Shown here: one piece after another, positions 9,495 through 19,041 of the stretch
Position numbering within the stretch: the stretch's first letter is position 1
Layout: each line of letters opens with the position of its first letter
NCBI GenBank assembly: GCA_024639935.1
Contig: JAHEFZ010000006.1
Coordinates: 1 to 62,952, forward strand
Length of the DNA stretch: 62,952 nucleotides
Source: Microbacteriaceae bacterium
GTDB lineage: Bacteria > Actinomycetota > Actinomycetes > Actinomycetales > Microbacteriaceae
Direction of reading: 5' to 3'
Program-made: the position numbers and the translations under genes
Notes under the pieces: generated by a model
What the model saw: the letters and a program-made list of their open reading frames with translations, nothing else
Told to the model about the DNA's origin: nothing
Database searches by the model: none

Positions 9495-10013
9495 CTAGTT
9501 GTTGAGTGCGAGGTAAATGTTGAGTGACGACGCGATCCACAACCACGCCTCATAAGGAATGAGCAGGCGTGCCGACCAGATGTCAACGTCCTTGAACTTC
9601 ACAATTGTCATCCACACGAGAACGTCCATGACGAGAATGATGACCACCCCGAGCCAGAAGGCGATTGGACCGAACAACGGGAAACCGGAGAAAAAAATCG
9701 GCGTCCAAATAGCATTGAGCGCCAACTGCCAAATGAACAGTCGAATTCCCGCAGTTCGGGTGGGGCTCGATGGCCTTCGCCACGCTCGCCAGAACGACAC
9801 GCCAATCAAAACATACAAAACGGACCACACGGGACCGAAAACCCAGTTCGGGGGCGTCCACGGCGCAACGTTGGCGTCGGCGTACCAACCGTCGACATTC
9901 CCGGAGGTCGACAGAGCTCCCAAACCGCCAATAATGAACGGCACGGCGATGCTGATGGCCAGCGCCAGTCCCTGACGAGGTCGAGTGGACGAAGAGGTAG
10001 ATTTCGCGGCCAT
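9495..10013 (-). CDS. tspO: TspO/MBR family membrane protein
   Basis: 172 aa, five predicted membrane helices. The family signature is clear: ADANVAPWTPPNWVFGPVW, then YVLIGVSFWRAW, then QLALNAIWTPIFF. TspO proteins bind tetrapyrroles such as haem and porphyrins and act in stress signalling. The start is ATG 10013, with AAAGGAG 5 bases upstream; the open frame extends to 10388 only as a shadow of ileS. It is divergent from ileS, 57 bases apart. Confidence 0.92.
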   Translation of the reverse strand: MAAKSTSSSTRPRQGLALAISIAVPFIIGGLGALSTSGNVDGWYADANVAPWTPPNWVFGPVWSVLYVLIGVSFWRAWRRPSSPTRTAGIRLFIWQLALNAIWTPIFFSGFPLFGPIAFWLGVVIILVMDVLVWMTIVKFKDVDIWSARLLIPYEAWLWIASSLNIYLALNN

Positions 10014-10056
10014 TATTCTCCTTTGGATTGAACCAAGACTACCCCCACTGCACCCA

Positions 10057-10062
10057 TAGAAT
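10057..10062 (+). promoter_or_regulatory. -10 box TAGAAT upstream of ileS
   Basis: TAGAAT ends 8 bases before ATG 10071 and there is no SD, so the message is leaderless or nearly so. This leaves no room for the T-box leader known upstream of ileS in some actinobacteria. Confidence 0.45.
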
Positions 10063-10070
10063 TGAGACCC

Positions 10071-13000
10071 ATGACCTACCCCCGACATCGCGATACGACT
10101 GGCGTTCAGCCGTCGCCGTCGTTCCCCACAATTGAGCATGAGGTGCTCGCTTATTGGGCCACGAACGATACGTTCCGCAGGTCGATTTCGAACCGCGAAG
10201 GCTGCGACGAGTGGGTGTTTTACGACGGACCGCCCTTCGCCAACGGTTTGCCGCACTATGGCCACCTTTTGACGGGATACGCGAAAGACCTTTTCCCTCG
10301 GTACCAAACGATGCGTGGTAAGCAGGTTCACCGCCGTTTCGGGTGGGATACGCACGGATTGCCCGCGGAACTCGAGGCCGAACGTCAACTTGGAATTACC
10401 GACAAATCACAGATTGAAGAGATGGGTCTCGCTGCCTTCAACGCGGCTGCCAAGGAATCGGTGTTGAGATACACCAAGGAGTGGGAAGAATACGTCACTC
10501 GCCAGGCGCGTTGGGTCGACTTCGACAATGACTACAAGACTCTGGATATCACGTTCATGGAGAGCGTCATTTGGGCGTTCAAGCAACTGCACGACAAGGG
10601 TTTGGCCTACGAGGGATATCGTGTCTTGCCCTACTGCTGGCGCGATCAAACCCCGTTGTCGAATCACGAACTGCGGATGGACGACGATGTGTACAAATCT
10701 CGGCAAGACCAGTCCGTCACGGTAACATTCCCGTTGACCGGTGACAAAGCGGAAGCTCTCGGACTTGTCGGCGTTTCTGCGATGGCCTGGACGACGACAC
10801 CGTGGACACTCCCGACGAACGCGGCGCTCGCGGTCGGACCAACCATCGGGTACTCGGTTGTTCCCGCGGGACCCATCGGTGCCGCCGCCGACGGCGCACA
10901 ATTCCTTTTAGCGACCGACACGGTCGGCTCGTACGCAAAGGAACTCGGATATGACGATTCCGCCGCCGCCACCGCGGCCGTGACATCGAGTTTTGTCGGG
11001 TCGGAACTCGGAGGAGTCACCTACTCACGCCTTTGGGACTATTACGCGGATGCCGAGGGCATGGAACACGCCTGGCAAATCCTCGTTGCCGAATATGTTG
11101 CAACGGGTGAGGGTACCGGAATCGTTCATCAGGCCCCCGCCTACGGTGAAGACGACCAAAACATCTGTGCAGCGGCGGGAATCCCTGTCATCGTCTCGGT
11201 CGATGATTCGGGGAAATTCCTGCCCGAGGTGACCGATGTTGCGGGACTCCACGTGTTTGACGCCAACAAACCCCTCACCCAAAAACTCAAGGCGGATGGG
11301 AGACTGGTCCAGCAAAAGTCGTACGACCACTCGTACCCGCACTGTTGGCGATGTCGTAACCCCCTGATTTATAAGGCCGTCTCGTCGTGGTTCATTCGCG
11401 TGCCCGAATTCCGCGACCGGATGGGTGAACTCAACCAACACATCAACTGGGTGCCCGAAAACGTCAAAGACGGCCAGTTTGGAAAATGGGTCAGCGGCGC
11501 TCGCGACTGGTCGATTTCCCGCAATCGCTACTGGGGAAGTCCGATTCCGGTGTGGAAAAGCGACGATCCCGAGTACCCGCGAATCGACGTGTACGGGTCA
11601 CTCGACGAGCTCGAGGCGGACTTCGGTGTGCGCCCGAACGACCTCCACCGACCGGCAATCGACGAACTCACCCGCCCGAACCCTGACGATCCGACGGGCA
11701 AATCGACAATGCGCCGTATCTCGGATGTTCTCGACGTCTGGTTTGACTCGGGTTCGATGCCGTTCGCCCAGGTTCACTATCCGTTCGAGAACCGCGAGTG
11801 GTTCGACACCCACAATCCCGCCGACTTTATCGTCGAATACATCGGGCAGACACGCGGCTGGTTTTACACTCTGCACGTCTTATCGACCGCCTTGTTTGAC
11901 AGACCGGCGTTCACCAACGTCATCAGCCACGGAATCGTGCTCGGCAATGACGGCCAAAAGATGTCGAAGTCGCTGCGCAACTATCCCGACGTGTCGGAAG
12001 TGTTCGAACGCGACGGGGCCGACGCGATGCGGTGGTTCCTCATGTCGTCGAGCGTTATCCGGGGTGGAAACCTCGTCGTCACCGAAGAAGGCATCCGGGA
12101 ATCTGTTCGGCAGTTCCTTTTGCCACTTTGGAGTACTTACTATTTCTTTTCGCTGTATGCGGGCGATGTCGACGCTGTTCGCCGAACCGACTCGGCCCAT
12201 GTCCTCGATCGCTATTTGTTGGCAAAAACTCGTGAACTGATTGAGAAGGTGACAACCGATTTTGACGCTCTCGACAGTCCGATGGCGGCCGCTTCGCTTC
12301 GCGATTTCGCTGACGTGTTGACCAACTGGTACGTCCGTCGATCGCGCGACCGTTTCTGGGATGGCGACGATCGCGACGCGGTTGACACTCTGTACACGGT
12401 TCTCGAAACCGTGTGCCGCATCGCTGCTCCGCTCGCGCCCCTCGTCACCGAAGAGGTGTGGCGCGGACTGACCGGCGAAGAAAGCGTTCACCTCACGGAT
12501 TGGCCCGACCCCGCCGAGTTTCCGGCAGACCACGCGCTCGTCGTGGCGATGGACCGTGTTCGCGAAGTTGCGTCTGCCGCCTTGGCCTTGCGCAAATCGA
12601 AGGGACTGCGGGTTCGACTTCCGTTGGCGAAACTTACGGTCGTTGTCCCCTCCGCGTCAACGATTCCCGAGTTCAGTGACATCGTGCGCGACGAAATCAA
12701 TGTCAAGTCCGTTTCGATTGTCGAACTTCGTGAGGAATCCCTCGGCGAATACGGAATCACGCGACGACTCTCCGTCAACTCGCGGGTCCTCGGTCCGCGA
12801 ATCGGCGGGCAGGTTCAGCAGGTCATCGCTGCGACAAAATCAGGAGATTGGTCGATTGACAATGATGTCGTCATCGCTGGAGGCATTCCACTCGAATCGG
12901 GTGAATATGATCTCGTTCTTGACGTGGAAGACGAGGCGGTTGCTGTGGCATTCCTCGGAAACGCCGGCTTTGTCGTCCTCGATACTGATGTGACCCCGGA

Positions 13001-13256
13001 ACTCGCCGCTGAGGGACTCGCGCGTGACGTTGTCCGCGCGGTGCAACAGGCGCGAAAAGACGCGGGACTCGACGTCAGCGATCGGATTCACCTTGAGATT
13101 GAAAGCGATGACGTCACCATTAGCGCGATGCGTGAGCATCAGGACCTGATCGCAGGGGAAACCCTCGCTATCGAAGTGGAGTTTGTCGACGGCACGTCGG
13201 GAACCACTGAGGTTGGCGACGGCGCACACATTCGTGTCGGTTTGGAAAAGGCGTGA
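10071..13256 (+). CDS. ileS: Isoleucyl-tRNA synthetase, long type-2 form
   Basis: Class I synthetase charging tRNA-Ile. 1061 aa. The HIGH motif appears as GLPHYGHLL, the KMSKS loop as [14 protein letters not shown], the CP1 editing domain lies between, and a long C-terminal anticodon-binding region follows. Length and sequence resemble the eukaryote-like type-2 enzymes common in actinobacteria, which are generally less sensitive to mupirocin (family knowledge). The start is ATG 10071; the TTG at 10062 would lie on the -10 box. Its TGA overlaps the GTG of folC, so the two are translationally coupled. Confidence 0.96.
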   Translation: MTYPRHRDTTGVQPSPSFPTIEHEVLAYWATNDTFRRSISNREGCDEWVFYDGPPFANGLPHYGHLLTGYAKDLFPRYQTMRGKQVHRRFGWDTHGLPAELEAERQLGITDKSQIEEMGLAAFNAAAKESVLRYTKEWEEYVTRQARWVDFDNDYKTLDITFMESVIWAFKQLHDKGLAYEGYRVLPYCWRDQTPLSNHELRMDDDVYKSRQDQSVTVTFPLTGDKAEALGLVGVSAMAWTTTPWTLPTNAALAVGPTIGYSVVPAGPIGAAADGAQFLLATDTVGSYAKELGYDDSAAATAAVTSSFVGSELGGVTYSRLWDYYADAEGMEHAWQILVAEYVATGEGTGIVHQAPAYGEDDQNICAAAGIPVIVSVDDSGKFLPEVTDVAGLHVFDANKPLTQKLKADGRLVQQKSYDHSYPHCWRCRNPLIYKAVSSWFIRVPEFRDRMGELNQHINWVPENVKDGQFGKWVSGARDWSISRNRYWGSPIPVWKSDDPEYPRIDVYGSLDELEADFGVRPNDLHRPAIDELTRPNPDDPTGKSTMRRISDVLDVWFDSGSMPFAQVHYPFENREWFDTHNPADFIVEYIGQTRGWFYTLHVLSTALFDRPAFTNVISHGIVLGNDGQKMSKSLRNYPDVSEVFERDGADAMRWFLMSSSVIRGGNLVVTEEGIRESVRQFLLPLWSTYYFFSLYAGDVDAVRRTDSAHVLDRYLLAKTRELIEKVTTDFDALDSPMAAASLRDFADVLTNWYVRRSRDRFWDGDDRDAVDTLYTVLETVCRIAAPLAPLVTEEVWRGLTGEESVHLTDWPDPAEFPADHALVVAMDRVREVASAALALRKSKGLRVRLPLAKLTVVVPSASTIPEFSDIVRDEINVKSVSIVELREESLGEYGITRRLSVNSRVLGPRIGGQVQQVIAATKSGDWSIDNDVVIAGGIPLESGEYDLVLDVEDEAVAVAFLGNAGFVVLDTDVTPELAAEGLARDVVRAVQQARKDAGLDVSDRIHLEIESDDVTISAMREHQDLIAGETLAIEVEFVDGTSGTTEVGDGAHIRVGLEKA

Positions 13257-14593
13257 CCGATTTTCGTGCCGAGGTAGGAGTGATTTTCAACTCGCTCGTC
13301 GCCCGAATCGGCGAGCGCTCGCCGCAGCCGCGTCTCCATGCAACTCGCACGGCCGTCGAGTACCTCGGAAATCCGCAACAGTCGTGCGCAATTGTCCATG
13401 TGACGGGAACGAACGGCAAAACGTCAACGTCGCGCATGATTGAAGCCCTGTGTCGTGCTCACGGACTTCGCACGGGACTCATGACAAGTCCTCACCTGCG
13501 TTTCGTGAATGAGCGAATCATGATTGATGGCGCACCGATTAGCGACGAAAAGTTCATCGAAAACTGGCGGGATGTCGAGCCCTACATCAACCTGGTCGAC
13601 GCAGACCTGGTCTCCAATGGCGAAGCGCCTCTGACGTATTTTGAGACGCTCACTGTTCTTTCACTTGCCGCCTTCGCCGATGCGCCGGTCGACGTCGCGA
13701 TCCTTGAAGTCGGAATGGGCGGGGAGTGGGATTCGACCAACGTCGCTGATGCCGATGTTGCCGTCTTTACGCCCATCGGAATCGACCACGCTGAGTTTCT
13801 CGGTAATTCCATACGTGAGATTGCCCGCACTAAAGCGGGAATCATCAAACCCGGCAGCATTGTTGTCTCGTCCGCGCAAGAACCCGACGCGATGGCAGAA
13901 ATTGTGACCGCAACTCAGAAGATGGAGGGCGAACTTTTTGTCGAAGGTGACGGTTTCGAACTCACGTCGAGCATCTCGGCCGTCGGAGGTCAAGTGATGC
14001 AGATTCGGGGCCGCGCGGCCGCGTATCGCGACGTTCCGGTGACATTACACGGACGTCACCAGGCACTCAACGCAACGTTGGCAATCGCCGCGGTGGAATC
14101 GCTTTTCGGAAATGGTTCGCGACCAATTCCGGACGACATCCTCAGCACATCGCTAGGCAATGTCACAAGTCCCGGTCGACTTCAGTATCTTGGCGCGAAC
14201 CCGCCGATTATCGTCGACGCAGCGCACAATCCTCATGGTGCCGTTGCGCTCGCCACCGCAATACGCGAAGTCTTGCCGTTCGAGAAGGTGTGGTGTGTGG
14301 TTGGCGTCTTAGACGACAAGGATGCTCGCGGCATCATCGAGGCGCTCGATCCCGCGGTTGCCGGCGTCGTGTGTACCCAGTCCCATTCAGACCGAGCTAT
14401 GGGCGCAAACGCACTCTCAGACATCGCTGTGGCTCTGATCGGAGCAAGCCGAGTTAGCGCAGAACCGACACTCTCGTCCGCAATCGAGACAGCACGATCG
14501 ATGTGCGGCCCATCAGATGCGATTATGGTCACGGGGAGTATTACTCTCGTGGGGGACGCCATCAGCCTCGCCCGAACGGAGAATTGGACATGA
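13253..14593 (+). CDS. folC: Folylpolyglutamate synthase / dihydrofolate synthase
   Basis: Mur-ligase family enzyme adding glutamate to dihydropteroate and folates. 446 aa. The ATP-binding P-loop [15 protein letters not shown] is near residue 45, the metal and substrate segment [16 protein letters not shown] and the C-terminal ligase domain motif [10 protein letters not shown] are all present. The start GTG 13253 overlaps the ileS stop, and its TGA overlaps the ATG of the next gene: the first of three ATGA/GTGA junctions in the chain ileS-folC-DUF4233-ndk. Confidence 0.95.
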   Translation: MTDFRAEVGVIFNSLVARIGERSPQPRLHATRTAVEYLGNPQQSCAIVHVTGTNGKTSTSRMIEALCRAHGLRTGLMTSPHLRFVNERIMIDGAPISDEKFIENWRDVEPYINLVDADLVSNGEAPLTYFETLTVLSLAAFADAPVDVAILEVGMGGEWDSTNVADADVAVFTPIGIDHAEFLGNSIREIARTKAGIIKPGSIVVSSAQEPDAMAEIVTATQKMEGELFVEGDGFELTSSISAVGGQVMQIRGRAAAYRDVPVTLHGRHQALNATLAIAAVESLFGNGSRPIPDDILSTSLGNVTSPGRLQYLGANPPIIVDAAHNPHGAVALATAIREVLPFEKVWCVVGVLDDKDARGIIEALDPAVAGVVCTQSHSDRAMGANALSDIAVALIGASRVSAEPTLSSAIETARSMCGPSDAIMVTGSITLVGDAISLARTENWT

Positions 14594-14934
14594 GTCAACG
14601 ACGACAGCGCAGCGCGACTGAATCGTTGCTGAGCGTTGCAATGGGTGTCGAAATGGCGACCATTCTGTTCGGTGCCATCGCTATGGCCGGACTCCACAAA
14701 CAGCAGTGGCTCGAAGTTCTGGTCAGCGCGGTAATTCTCGTGTCGATGCTCGCTCTTGCCCAGGCGACACTTCGCCGCGGACTCCACCCGATCGTCTACG
14801 CGTCGCAAGCACTGTTGGCGCTGCCTGTGGTGACCGAACCGATGTGGGGTGTGGCATGGCTTGTCTGCATCATTTTCTTCACGTACTGCCTGGTCAAGGG
14901 ACAACAACTTGACCGTCGAAAGGAACAACAATGA
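14590..14934 (+). CDS. DUF4233 small membrane protein
   Basis: 114 aa with about four hydrophobic segments ([58 protein letters not shown]), a basic N-terminus and a basic C-terminus. A DUF4233 protein between folC and ndk is a conserved actinobacterial arrangement; its function is unknown. The start ATG 14590 overlaps the folC stop (ATGA) and the stop overlaps the ndk ATG. Obligate coupling to folate and nucleotide genes suggests a shared housekeeping role, but nothing in the sequence says what. Confidence 0.85.
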   Translation: MSQRRQRSATESLLSVAMGVEMATILFGAIAMAGLHKQQWLEVLVSAVILVSMLALAQATLRRGLHPIVYASQALLALPVVTEPMWGVAWLVCIIFFTYCLVKGQQLDRRKEQQ

Positions 14935-15347
14935 CCGAGCCTCAGGAAACTCTCGTGCTGATCAAGCCGGATGGCACAGAACGCAACCTTGTCGGCGAAA
15001 TTCTTCGTCGCATCGAAGCTAAAGGGTACGAAATTAGGGACCTGCGCATGCTTACGCCCAATCGTGCGTTGCTGACCGCACACTACGCGGAACACGAGGG
15101 CAAGCCGTTCTTCGAACCACTTGTCGAATTCATGTCGAGCGGACCGGTCGTCGCGGCCAAAGTTCGGGGGCACCGCGCCATCGAAGGATTCCGTGTTCTG
15201 GCTGGCACCACCGACCCGACCCTTGCCGCCCCCGGCTCGATCCGCGGTGACCTTGCTCGCGATTGGGGACTGTCAGTTCAAAAGAACCTCGTACACGGCA
15301 GTGATTCGCCCGAATCTGCCTTACGCGAACTCGCGCTCTGGTTCTAG
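14931..15347 (+). CDS. ndk: Nucleoside diphosphate kinase
   Basis: Transfers the gamma phosphate between nucleoside triphosphates and diphosphates. 138 aa, full length. [18 protein letters not shown] opens the fold, and the phosphorylated His lies in NLVHGSDS near residue 119. The start is ATG 14931, within the ATGA overlap. Its stop TAG shares the CTAG palindrome (15344-15347) with the stop of the convergent VKOR gene. Confidence 0.97.
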   Translation: MTEPQETLVLIKPDGTERNLVGEILRRIEAKGYEIRDLRMLTPNRALLTAHYAEHEGKPFFEPLVEFMSSGPVVAAKVRGHRAIEGFRVLAGTTDPTLAAPGSIRGDLARDWGLSVQKNLVHGSDSPESALRELALWF

Positions 15348-15952
15348 TAGCCGCTGAGCAACATCGGAACGAGCAGTGGGAACTGCGCGATGATTGCGAG
15401 GGCGATTCCAGCGATATTCACGAGGGGCAAAAGCCACGAATACGGCAGAACCGCCACACCCAATCGTGACAATTTTTCGCTGGCGAGCAACAGTTTTTCG
15501 CGCAAGAGCCACGGGATCAGGATCCACAACAGGATGGACTGTGTCGCCCAGGTGACCATGCAGTAGAGGCAGAGAAAACCGATGTTGTACACGGCGGCGA
15601 AGAACAACCACATGAGAAAGAACCACGCGACAAACATGCCGACGGCAAACGTCCGCCAGTACCAGCGGGCGTATGTCGCACCGGCGAGCACGCCCGCTCC
15701 GGTTGCTGCGACGACGCCCCACCCAATCAGGCCCCAGAAATAGTTGGGGACTCCGAAGAACGAACGTGCCTGGTCGGATTGCATGACGTTACCGCAGCTG
15801 AAGAACGGATTGATGTTGCACGACGGCTGTGTGCCGTCCTTCAACAGGTAATAGCCCTCTGTCGACAGCGTGAGTGCGGCCCACACCGAAATCAGCCCGA
15901 AAACGAGGATAAAAGCGCCGAATGCGAATCGGCCGCGAAAGGTGGGGTTCAC
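15344..15952 (-). CDS. Vitamin K epoxide reductase (VKOR) family thiol oxidoreductase
   Basis: 202 aa integral membrane protein, 4-5 helices. The active-site CLYC (FCLYCMVTW) faces the quinone. The loop pair [14 protein letters not shown] is the shuttle cysteine pair, followed by GVPNYFWGL, all typical of bacterial VKOR. It reoxidises a periplasmic DsbA-like partner using menaquinone; no partner is adjacent. The start is GTG 15952, 6 bases after GATAAT; the ATG at 15960 in another frame stops at once. Confidence 0.92.
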   Translation of the reverse strand: MNPTFRGRFAFGAFILVFGLISVWAALTLSTEGYYLLKDGTQPSCNINPFFSCGNVMQSDQARSFFGVPNYFWGLIGWGVVAATGAGVLAGATYARWYWRTFAVGMFVAWFFLMWLFFAAVYNIGFLCLYCMVTWATQSILLWILIPWLLREKLLLASEKLSRLGVAVLPYSWLLPLVNIAGIALAIIAQFPLLVPMLLSGY

Positions 15953-15958
15953 GATTCC

Positions 15959-15964
15959 ATTATC
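15959..15964 (-). promoter_or_regulatory. -10 box GATAAT, leaderless start of the VKOR gene
   Basis: On the minus strand GATAAT (5/6 match to TATAAT) ends 6 bases before GTG 15952. Confidence 0.5.
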
Positions 15965-16007
15965 ACCCCAACGACGACGTCAACGCGCCCGGAGCCGTTC
16001 TTCGGGC

Positions 16008-16206
16008 TATACTGAGAAAGCGCGTAGATCGCGCAGGACTTTTCCGGACATGCCGGGCTAGAAATCGCAAGATTTGAGCGGATAGTCAGTTCCGCGCGTA
16101 GTGACAGTACGCGGATTGCGTCACTCGACACGATCACACAAAAGTTTTGAAGCATTGCTTCACAGAATGAGATTTCGAAAGAAATCACCGAGAGGTGCAC
16201 CAGAAA
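16008..16206 (+). promoter_or_regulatory. Promoter and structured 5' leader of the RNase E/G gene
   Basis: A -10 box TATACT at 16008-16013 is followed by a leader of about 185 bases. Four local hairpins are visible: AAATC-GCAA-GATTT (16062-16075), CGCGTA-N7-TACGCG (16095-16113), GAAGC-ATT-GCTTC (16149-16161) and GATTTC-GAAA-GAAATC (16171-16186). The last sits just before the SD GAGAGGTG (16190-16197). Two have GNRA loops. In E. coli the rne leader is structured and mediates feedback cleavage by RNase E; the same here is inference. Confidence 0.5.
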
Positions 16207-18297
16207 ATGGTGAACAAAAAAGATTTTGATCCGAACGAGTACGTCTCGTCGCCGTTTACGGCTCCCGAAACGCGTGTGTCTGCTGTGGCAGATGCCGCGA
16301 CCCTCGATGTTGCCCTGGAGGCTTCTTCCGTGGCCGACGGGATGCCGGGAACCGAGACGGATGCTCTGACCAAAGCGAAAGTTGCGTTCGAGCCGATTGT
16401 TCTCGAGAACCCGATGCAGCTCGTATTCCGTTCGCCGGCACCCGAGTACATCCCGATCCGATCCGGTCGTCCAATGGACGATGAAGGCCCGTCGGTTCGT
16501 CGTCGTAACCGCGGAAACCGCGAGGAACGATCGGAGCGCGTCGAGCGTGTCTATATCGAACCGGAGCAAATCACCGAGCCGCAACGTATCCGTGGTTCGA
16601 CACGAATTGAAGCCAAGCGGCAACGTCGTCGTGATTCGCGCGACAGCGGCCGCCGCCGCCCGGTCGTCACGGAAACGGAATTCCTCGCGCGCCGCGAAAG
16701 CGTCGACCGCAAGATGGTCGTTCGCAGTAAGGACGGCCGCATCCAGATAGGTGTTCTCGAAGACAACGTGCTCGTCGAGCACTATGTCGCGCGTTCGACC
16801 GAGTCGAGCATCATCGGAAACGTGTACATCGGAAAAGTGCAGAACGTCTTGCCATCGATGGAGGCCGCTTTCGTCGATATCGGACGCGGACGCAATGCAG
16901 TGCTGTACTCGGGCGAAGTCGACTGGGATGCCGCAGCGACCGAAGAAAACGCGAACCAGCCTCGACGTATCGAGATGGCCTTGAAAACCGGCGACTCGAT
17001 TCTCGTGCAGGTCACCAAGGACCCGGTGGGGCACAAGGGCGCGCGATTGACCAGCCAGGTCAGCCTTCCGGGCCGATATGTCGTGTACGTTCCCAGCGGT
17101 GCAATCAACGGCATTTCACGCAAGCTTCCGGACTCTGAGCGCACGCGCCTCAAAAAGATTCTTGCGACGGTTCTCCCGGAAAACGCCGGAGTAATCGTCC
17201 GTACGGCGGCTGAGGGTGCAACCGAAGAGCAGTTGACGCTCGACGTCCAACGCCTCACTTCCCAGTGGGATGCGATTCACAAGAAGGCGGAAAATGAGAG
17301 CGGGCCGGTATTGCTTCATTCCGAACCCGACCTTCTCGTCAAGATCATTCGCGACGTGTTCAACGAAGATTTCCAGAACATCATCATCCACGGCGAAGAG
17401 GCCAAAGCGGTGATTTCGGATTATCTCGCTCAAGTCGCACCCGATTTGATTGAGCGAATCATCGACCACAATGATGGAACCGACCCGTTCGACACATATC
17501 GCATCAACGAGCAAATTATCAAAGCGCTCGACCGCAAAGTCTGGTTACCGTCGGGCGGCTCGCTTGTCATTGACCGAACTGAGGCGATGACGGTCATTGA
17601 CGTCAACACCGGAAAATTCATTGGATCGGGGGGAAACCTCGAAGAAACCGTCACGAAAAATAACCTGGAATCAGCGGAAGAAATCGTTCGTCAACTGCGA
17701 TTGCGTGACATCGGCGGAATTGTCGTTATCGACTTCATCGACATGGTGCTGGAAAGCAATCGTGATCTGGTTCAACGTCGCCTGATCGAATGCCTGTCGC
17801 GAGACCGCACGAAACATCAGGTTGCCGAAATTACCAGTCTTGGCCTTGTCCAGATGACTCGGAAGAAACTCGGTCTCGGATTGCTCGAAACGTTTGGCGA
17901 ACCGTGCGAGGTCTGCGCCGGTCGGGGACTGATCATTCACCACGAGCCAGTCGGAAAAGCGCGGGTCGAGGGATCCGCCGAACCAGGCGCGTCGCGTCGT
18001 GGCCGCGGAAAGCAATCACCGCAACCCAAGCAACAACAAGGCCAAACCGGTACCCACGAGATCACGGAAAGCGCTCGGAGCGCGCTCGCCGCGATTGCAA
18101 CGGCAACCGTCAACCACGACAGCCCTGAGGGCGCCAAGACGGCACGCAAAGTGAAGCCGGTTGCCGACCTCGATTCGCTTCTCGATTCACTGCCCGAGGC
18201 GCCCGACCCCGGGACTCGAGCCGCTCGTCGACCTCGGCGTGCGACGAAGAAAGCAACGTCCGACACGGCGACCGGCGAATCAACGAACCCCGACTAA
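16207..18297 (+). CDS. rne: Ribonuclease E/G family endoribonuclease
   Basis: mRNA decay and rRNA processing nuclease. 696 aa. A charged Arg-rich N-terminal extension (about 1-150, RRRNRGNREERS and similar) precedes the S1 domain (IGNVYIGKVQNVLPSMEAAF). The catalytic Asp residues lie in VIDVNTGKFIG and VVIDFIDM, and the zinc-link is CEVCAGRG. A Lys/Arg/Gln-rich low-complexity C-terminus follows. The core-in-the-middle arrangement is the actinobacterial form. ATG 16207 (or GTG 16210) fits SD GAGAGGTG better than the GTG at 16195, which overlaps it. rplU and rpmA follow. Confidence 0.93.
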   Translation: MVNKKDFDPNEYVSSPFTAPETRVSAVADAATLDVALEASSVADGMPGTETDALTKAKVAFEPIVLENPMQLVFRSPAPEYIPIRSGRPMDDEGPSVRRRNRGNREERSERVERVYIEPEQITEPQRIRGSTRIEAKRQRRRDSRDSGRRRPVVTETEFLARRESVDRKMVVRSKDGRIQIGVLEDNVLVEHYVARSTESSIIGNVYIGKVQNVLPSMEAAFVDIGRGRNAVLYSGEVDWDAAATEENANQPRRIEMALKTGDSILVQVTKDPVGHKGARLTSQVSLPGRYVVYVPSGAINGISRKLPDSERTRLKKILATVLPENAGVIVRTAAEGATEEQLTLDVQRLTSQWDAIHKKAENESGPVLLHSEPDLLVKIIRDVFNEDFQNIIIHGEEAKAVISDYLAQVAPDLIERIIDHNDGTDPFDTYRINEQIIKALDRKVWLPSGGSLVIDRTEAMTVIDVNTGKFIGSGGNLEETVTKNNLESAEEIVRQLRLRDIGGIVVIDFIDMVLESNRDLVQRRLIECLSRDRTKHQVAEITSLGLVQMTRKKLGLGLLETFGEPCEVCAGRGLIIHHEPVGKARVEGSAEPGASRRGRGKQSPQPKQQQGQTGTHEITESARSALAAIATATVNHDSPEGAKTARKVKPVADLDSLLDSLPEAPDPGTRAARRPRRATKKATSDTATGESTNPD

Positions 18298-18303
18298 TTC
18301 GAT

Positions 18304-18332
18304 TTGCCTGAACGGCACCGTTCAGGTATTCT
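18304..18332 (+). promoter_or_regulatory. rplU promoter with a perfect 20-bp palindrome over its spacer
   Basis: TTGCCT (18304-18309) and TATTCT (18327-18332) are 17 bases apart. CCTGAACGG-CA-CCGTTCAGG (18307-18326) is a perfect inverted repeat filling the spacer and the end of the -35 box. It follows the rne stop by 9 bases, so it could instead be a weak terminator stem for rne (followed by TATTCTT). As DNA it is well placed for a repressor. Confidence 0.55.
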
Positions 18333-18393
18333 TGAGCGTTGGTGCGCAATGCCAACATTCAGGCCCGCACTGAGTTTTCGAAAGGACATCACC

Positions 18394-18702
18394 GTGGTTT
18401 ACGCGATTGTGCGCGCCGGAGGGCGACAGGAAAAGGTTGAGGTTGGAACAATCCTTACCGTCGACCGAATCAAGGCCGATGACAAGGGTTCGATTTCACT
18501 CGCTCCGGTCCTTCTCGTGGACGGGGACAAGATCGAATCGAACGCCGCCGCACTCGCAAAAGTGACGGTAACCGCCCAGGTTCTCGACGACCTCCGCGGC
18601 CCCAAAATCGTGATCCACAAGTTCAAGAACAAGACCGGGTACCACAAACGTCAGGGATTTCGCGCTGACCTCACCCGCGTGAAAATTACGAGTATCAAGT
18701 AG
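18394..18702 (+). CDS. rplU: 50S ribosomal protein L21
   Basis: 102 aa, usual length, from [18 protein letters not shown] to [11 protein letters not shown]. It contacts 23S rRNA with L20. GTG 18394 is chosen because AAAGGA lies 8 bases upstream and the family begins there; the open frame extends 30 codons further up through the leader. Co-transcribed with rpmA, 18 bases downstream. Confidence 0.96.
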   Translation: MVYAIVRAGGRQEKVEVGTILTVDRIKADDKGSISLAPVLLVDGDKIESNAAALAKVTVTAQVLDDLRGPKIVIHKFKNKTGYHKRQGFRADLTRVKITSIK

Positions 18703-18720
18703 TCAGGGAAGAATAGCGAC

Positions 18721-18975
18721 ATGGCACATAAAAAGGGAGCGTCGTCCACTCGTAACGGACGCGACTCGAACCCCCAGTACTTGGGCGTCAAGCGCTACGG
18801 CGGCCAGGTTGTCAAGGCTGGCGAAATCATCGTCCGCCAGCGCGGAACGCACTTTCACCCCGGCGCCGGCGTGGGCCGTGGCGGCGACGACACCCTCTTC
18901 GCTCTCGTAGCTGGCTCGGTGCAGTTCGGTGCAAAGGGTGGCCGCAAAGTCATCAACATCGTTCAGAGCGCTTAA
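18721..18975 (+). CDS. rpmA: 50S ribosomal protein L27
   Basis: 84 aa. [17 protein letters not shown] is the conserved N-terminus that reaches the peptidyl-transferase centre; it is not preceded by the cleavable extension seen in Firmicutes. The basic beta core follows, with [21 protein letters not shown]-rich hairpin terminator lies 16 bases beyond the stop, but obgE begins soon after and probably receives read-through. Confidence 0.97.
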   Translation: MAHKKGASSTRNGRDSNPQYLGVKRYGGQVVKAGEIIVRQRGTHFHPGAGVGRGGDDTLFALVAGSVQFGAKGGRKVINIVQSA

Positions 18976-18991
18976 GTTTTTCACTCGGCGG

Positions 18992-19016
18992 GGCGGGCTT
19001 CGGCCCGCCTTGTTGT
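18992..19016 (+). terminator. Hairpin terminator after rpmA
   Basis: GGCGGGC-TTCG-GCCCGCC (18992-19009) is a perfect 7-bp stem with a stable TTCG loop, followed by the T-rich TTGTTGTATTTT. It probably attenuates transcription so that L21 and L27 exceed Obg. Confidence 0.75.
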
Positions 19017-19041
19017 ATTTTCGCAGAGAAGGAGGTGACGC

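Noticed and set aside
10014-10388. N-terminal extension of TspO to 297 residues
   Set aside because: It is antisense to ileS; ATG 10013 has a strong SD and matches the family start.
15949-17034. 361-residue minus-strand frame across the rne start
   Set aside because: Antisense to conserved RNase E coding and leader sequence; rich in Arg, Asp and His typical of shadow frames, with no family match.
18307-18326. LexA/SOS box in the rplU promoter palindrome
   Set aside because: The GAAC and GTTC arms are 6 bases apart, whereas the actinobacterial SOS box needs 4.
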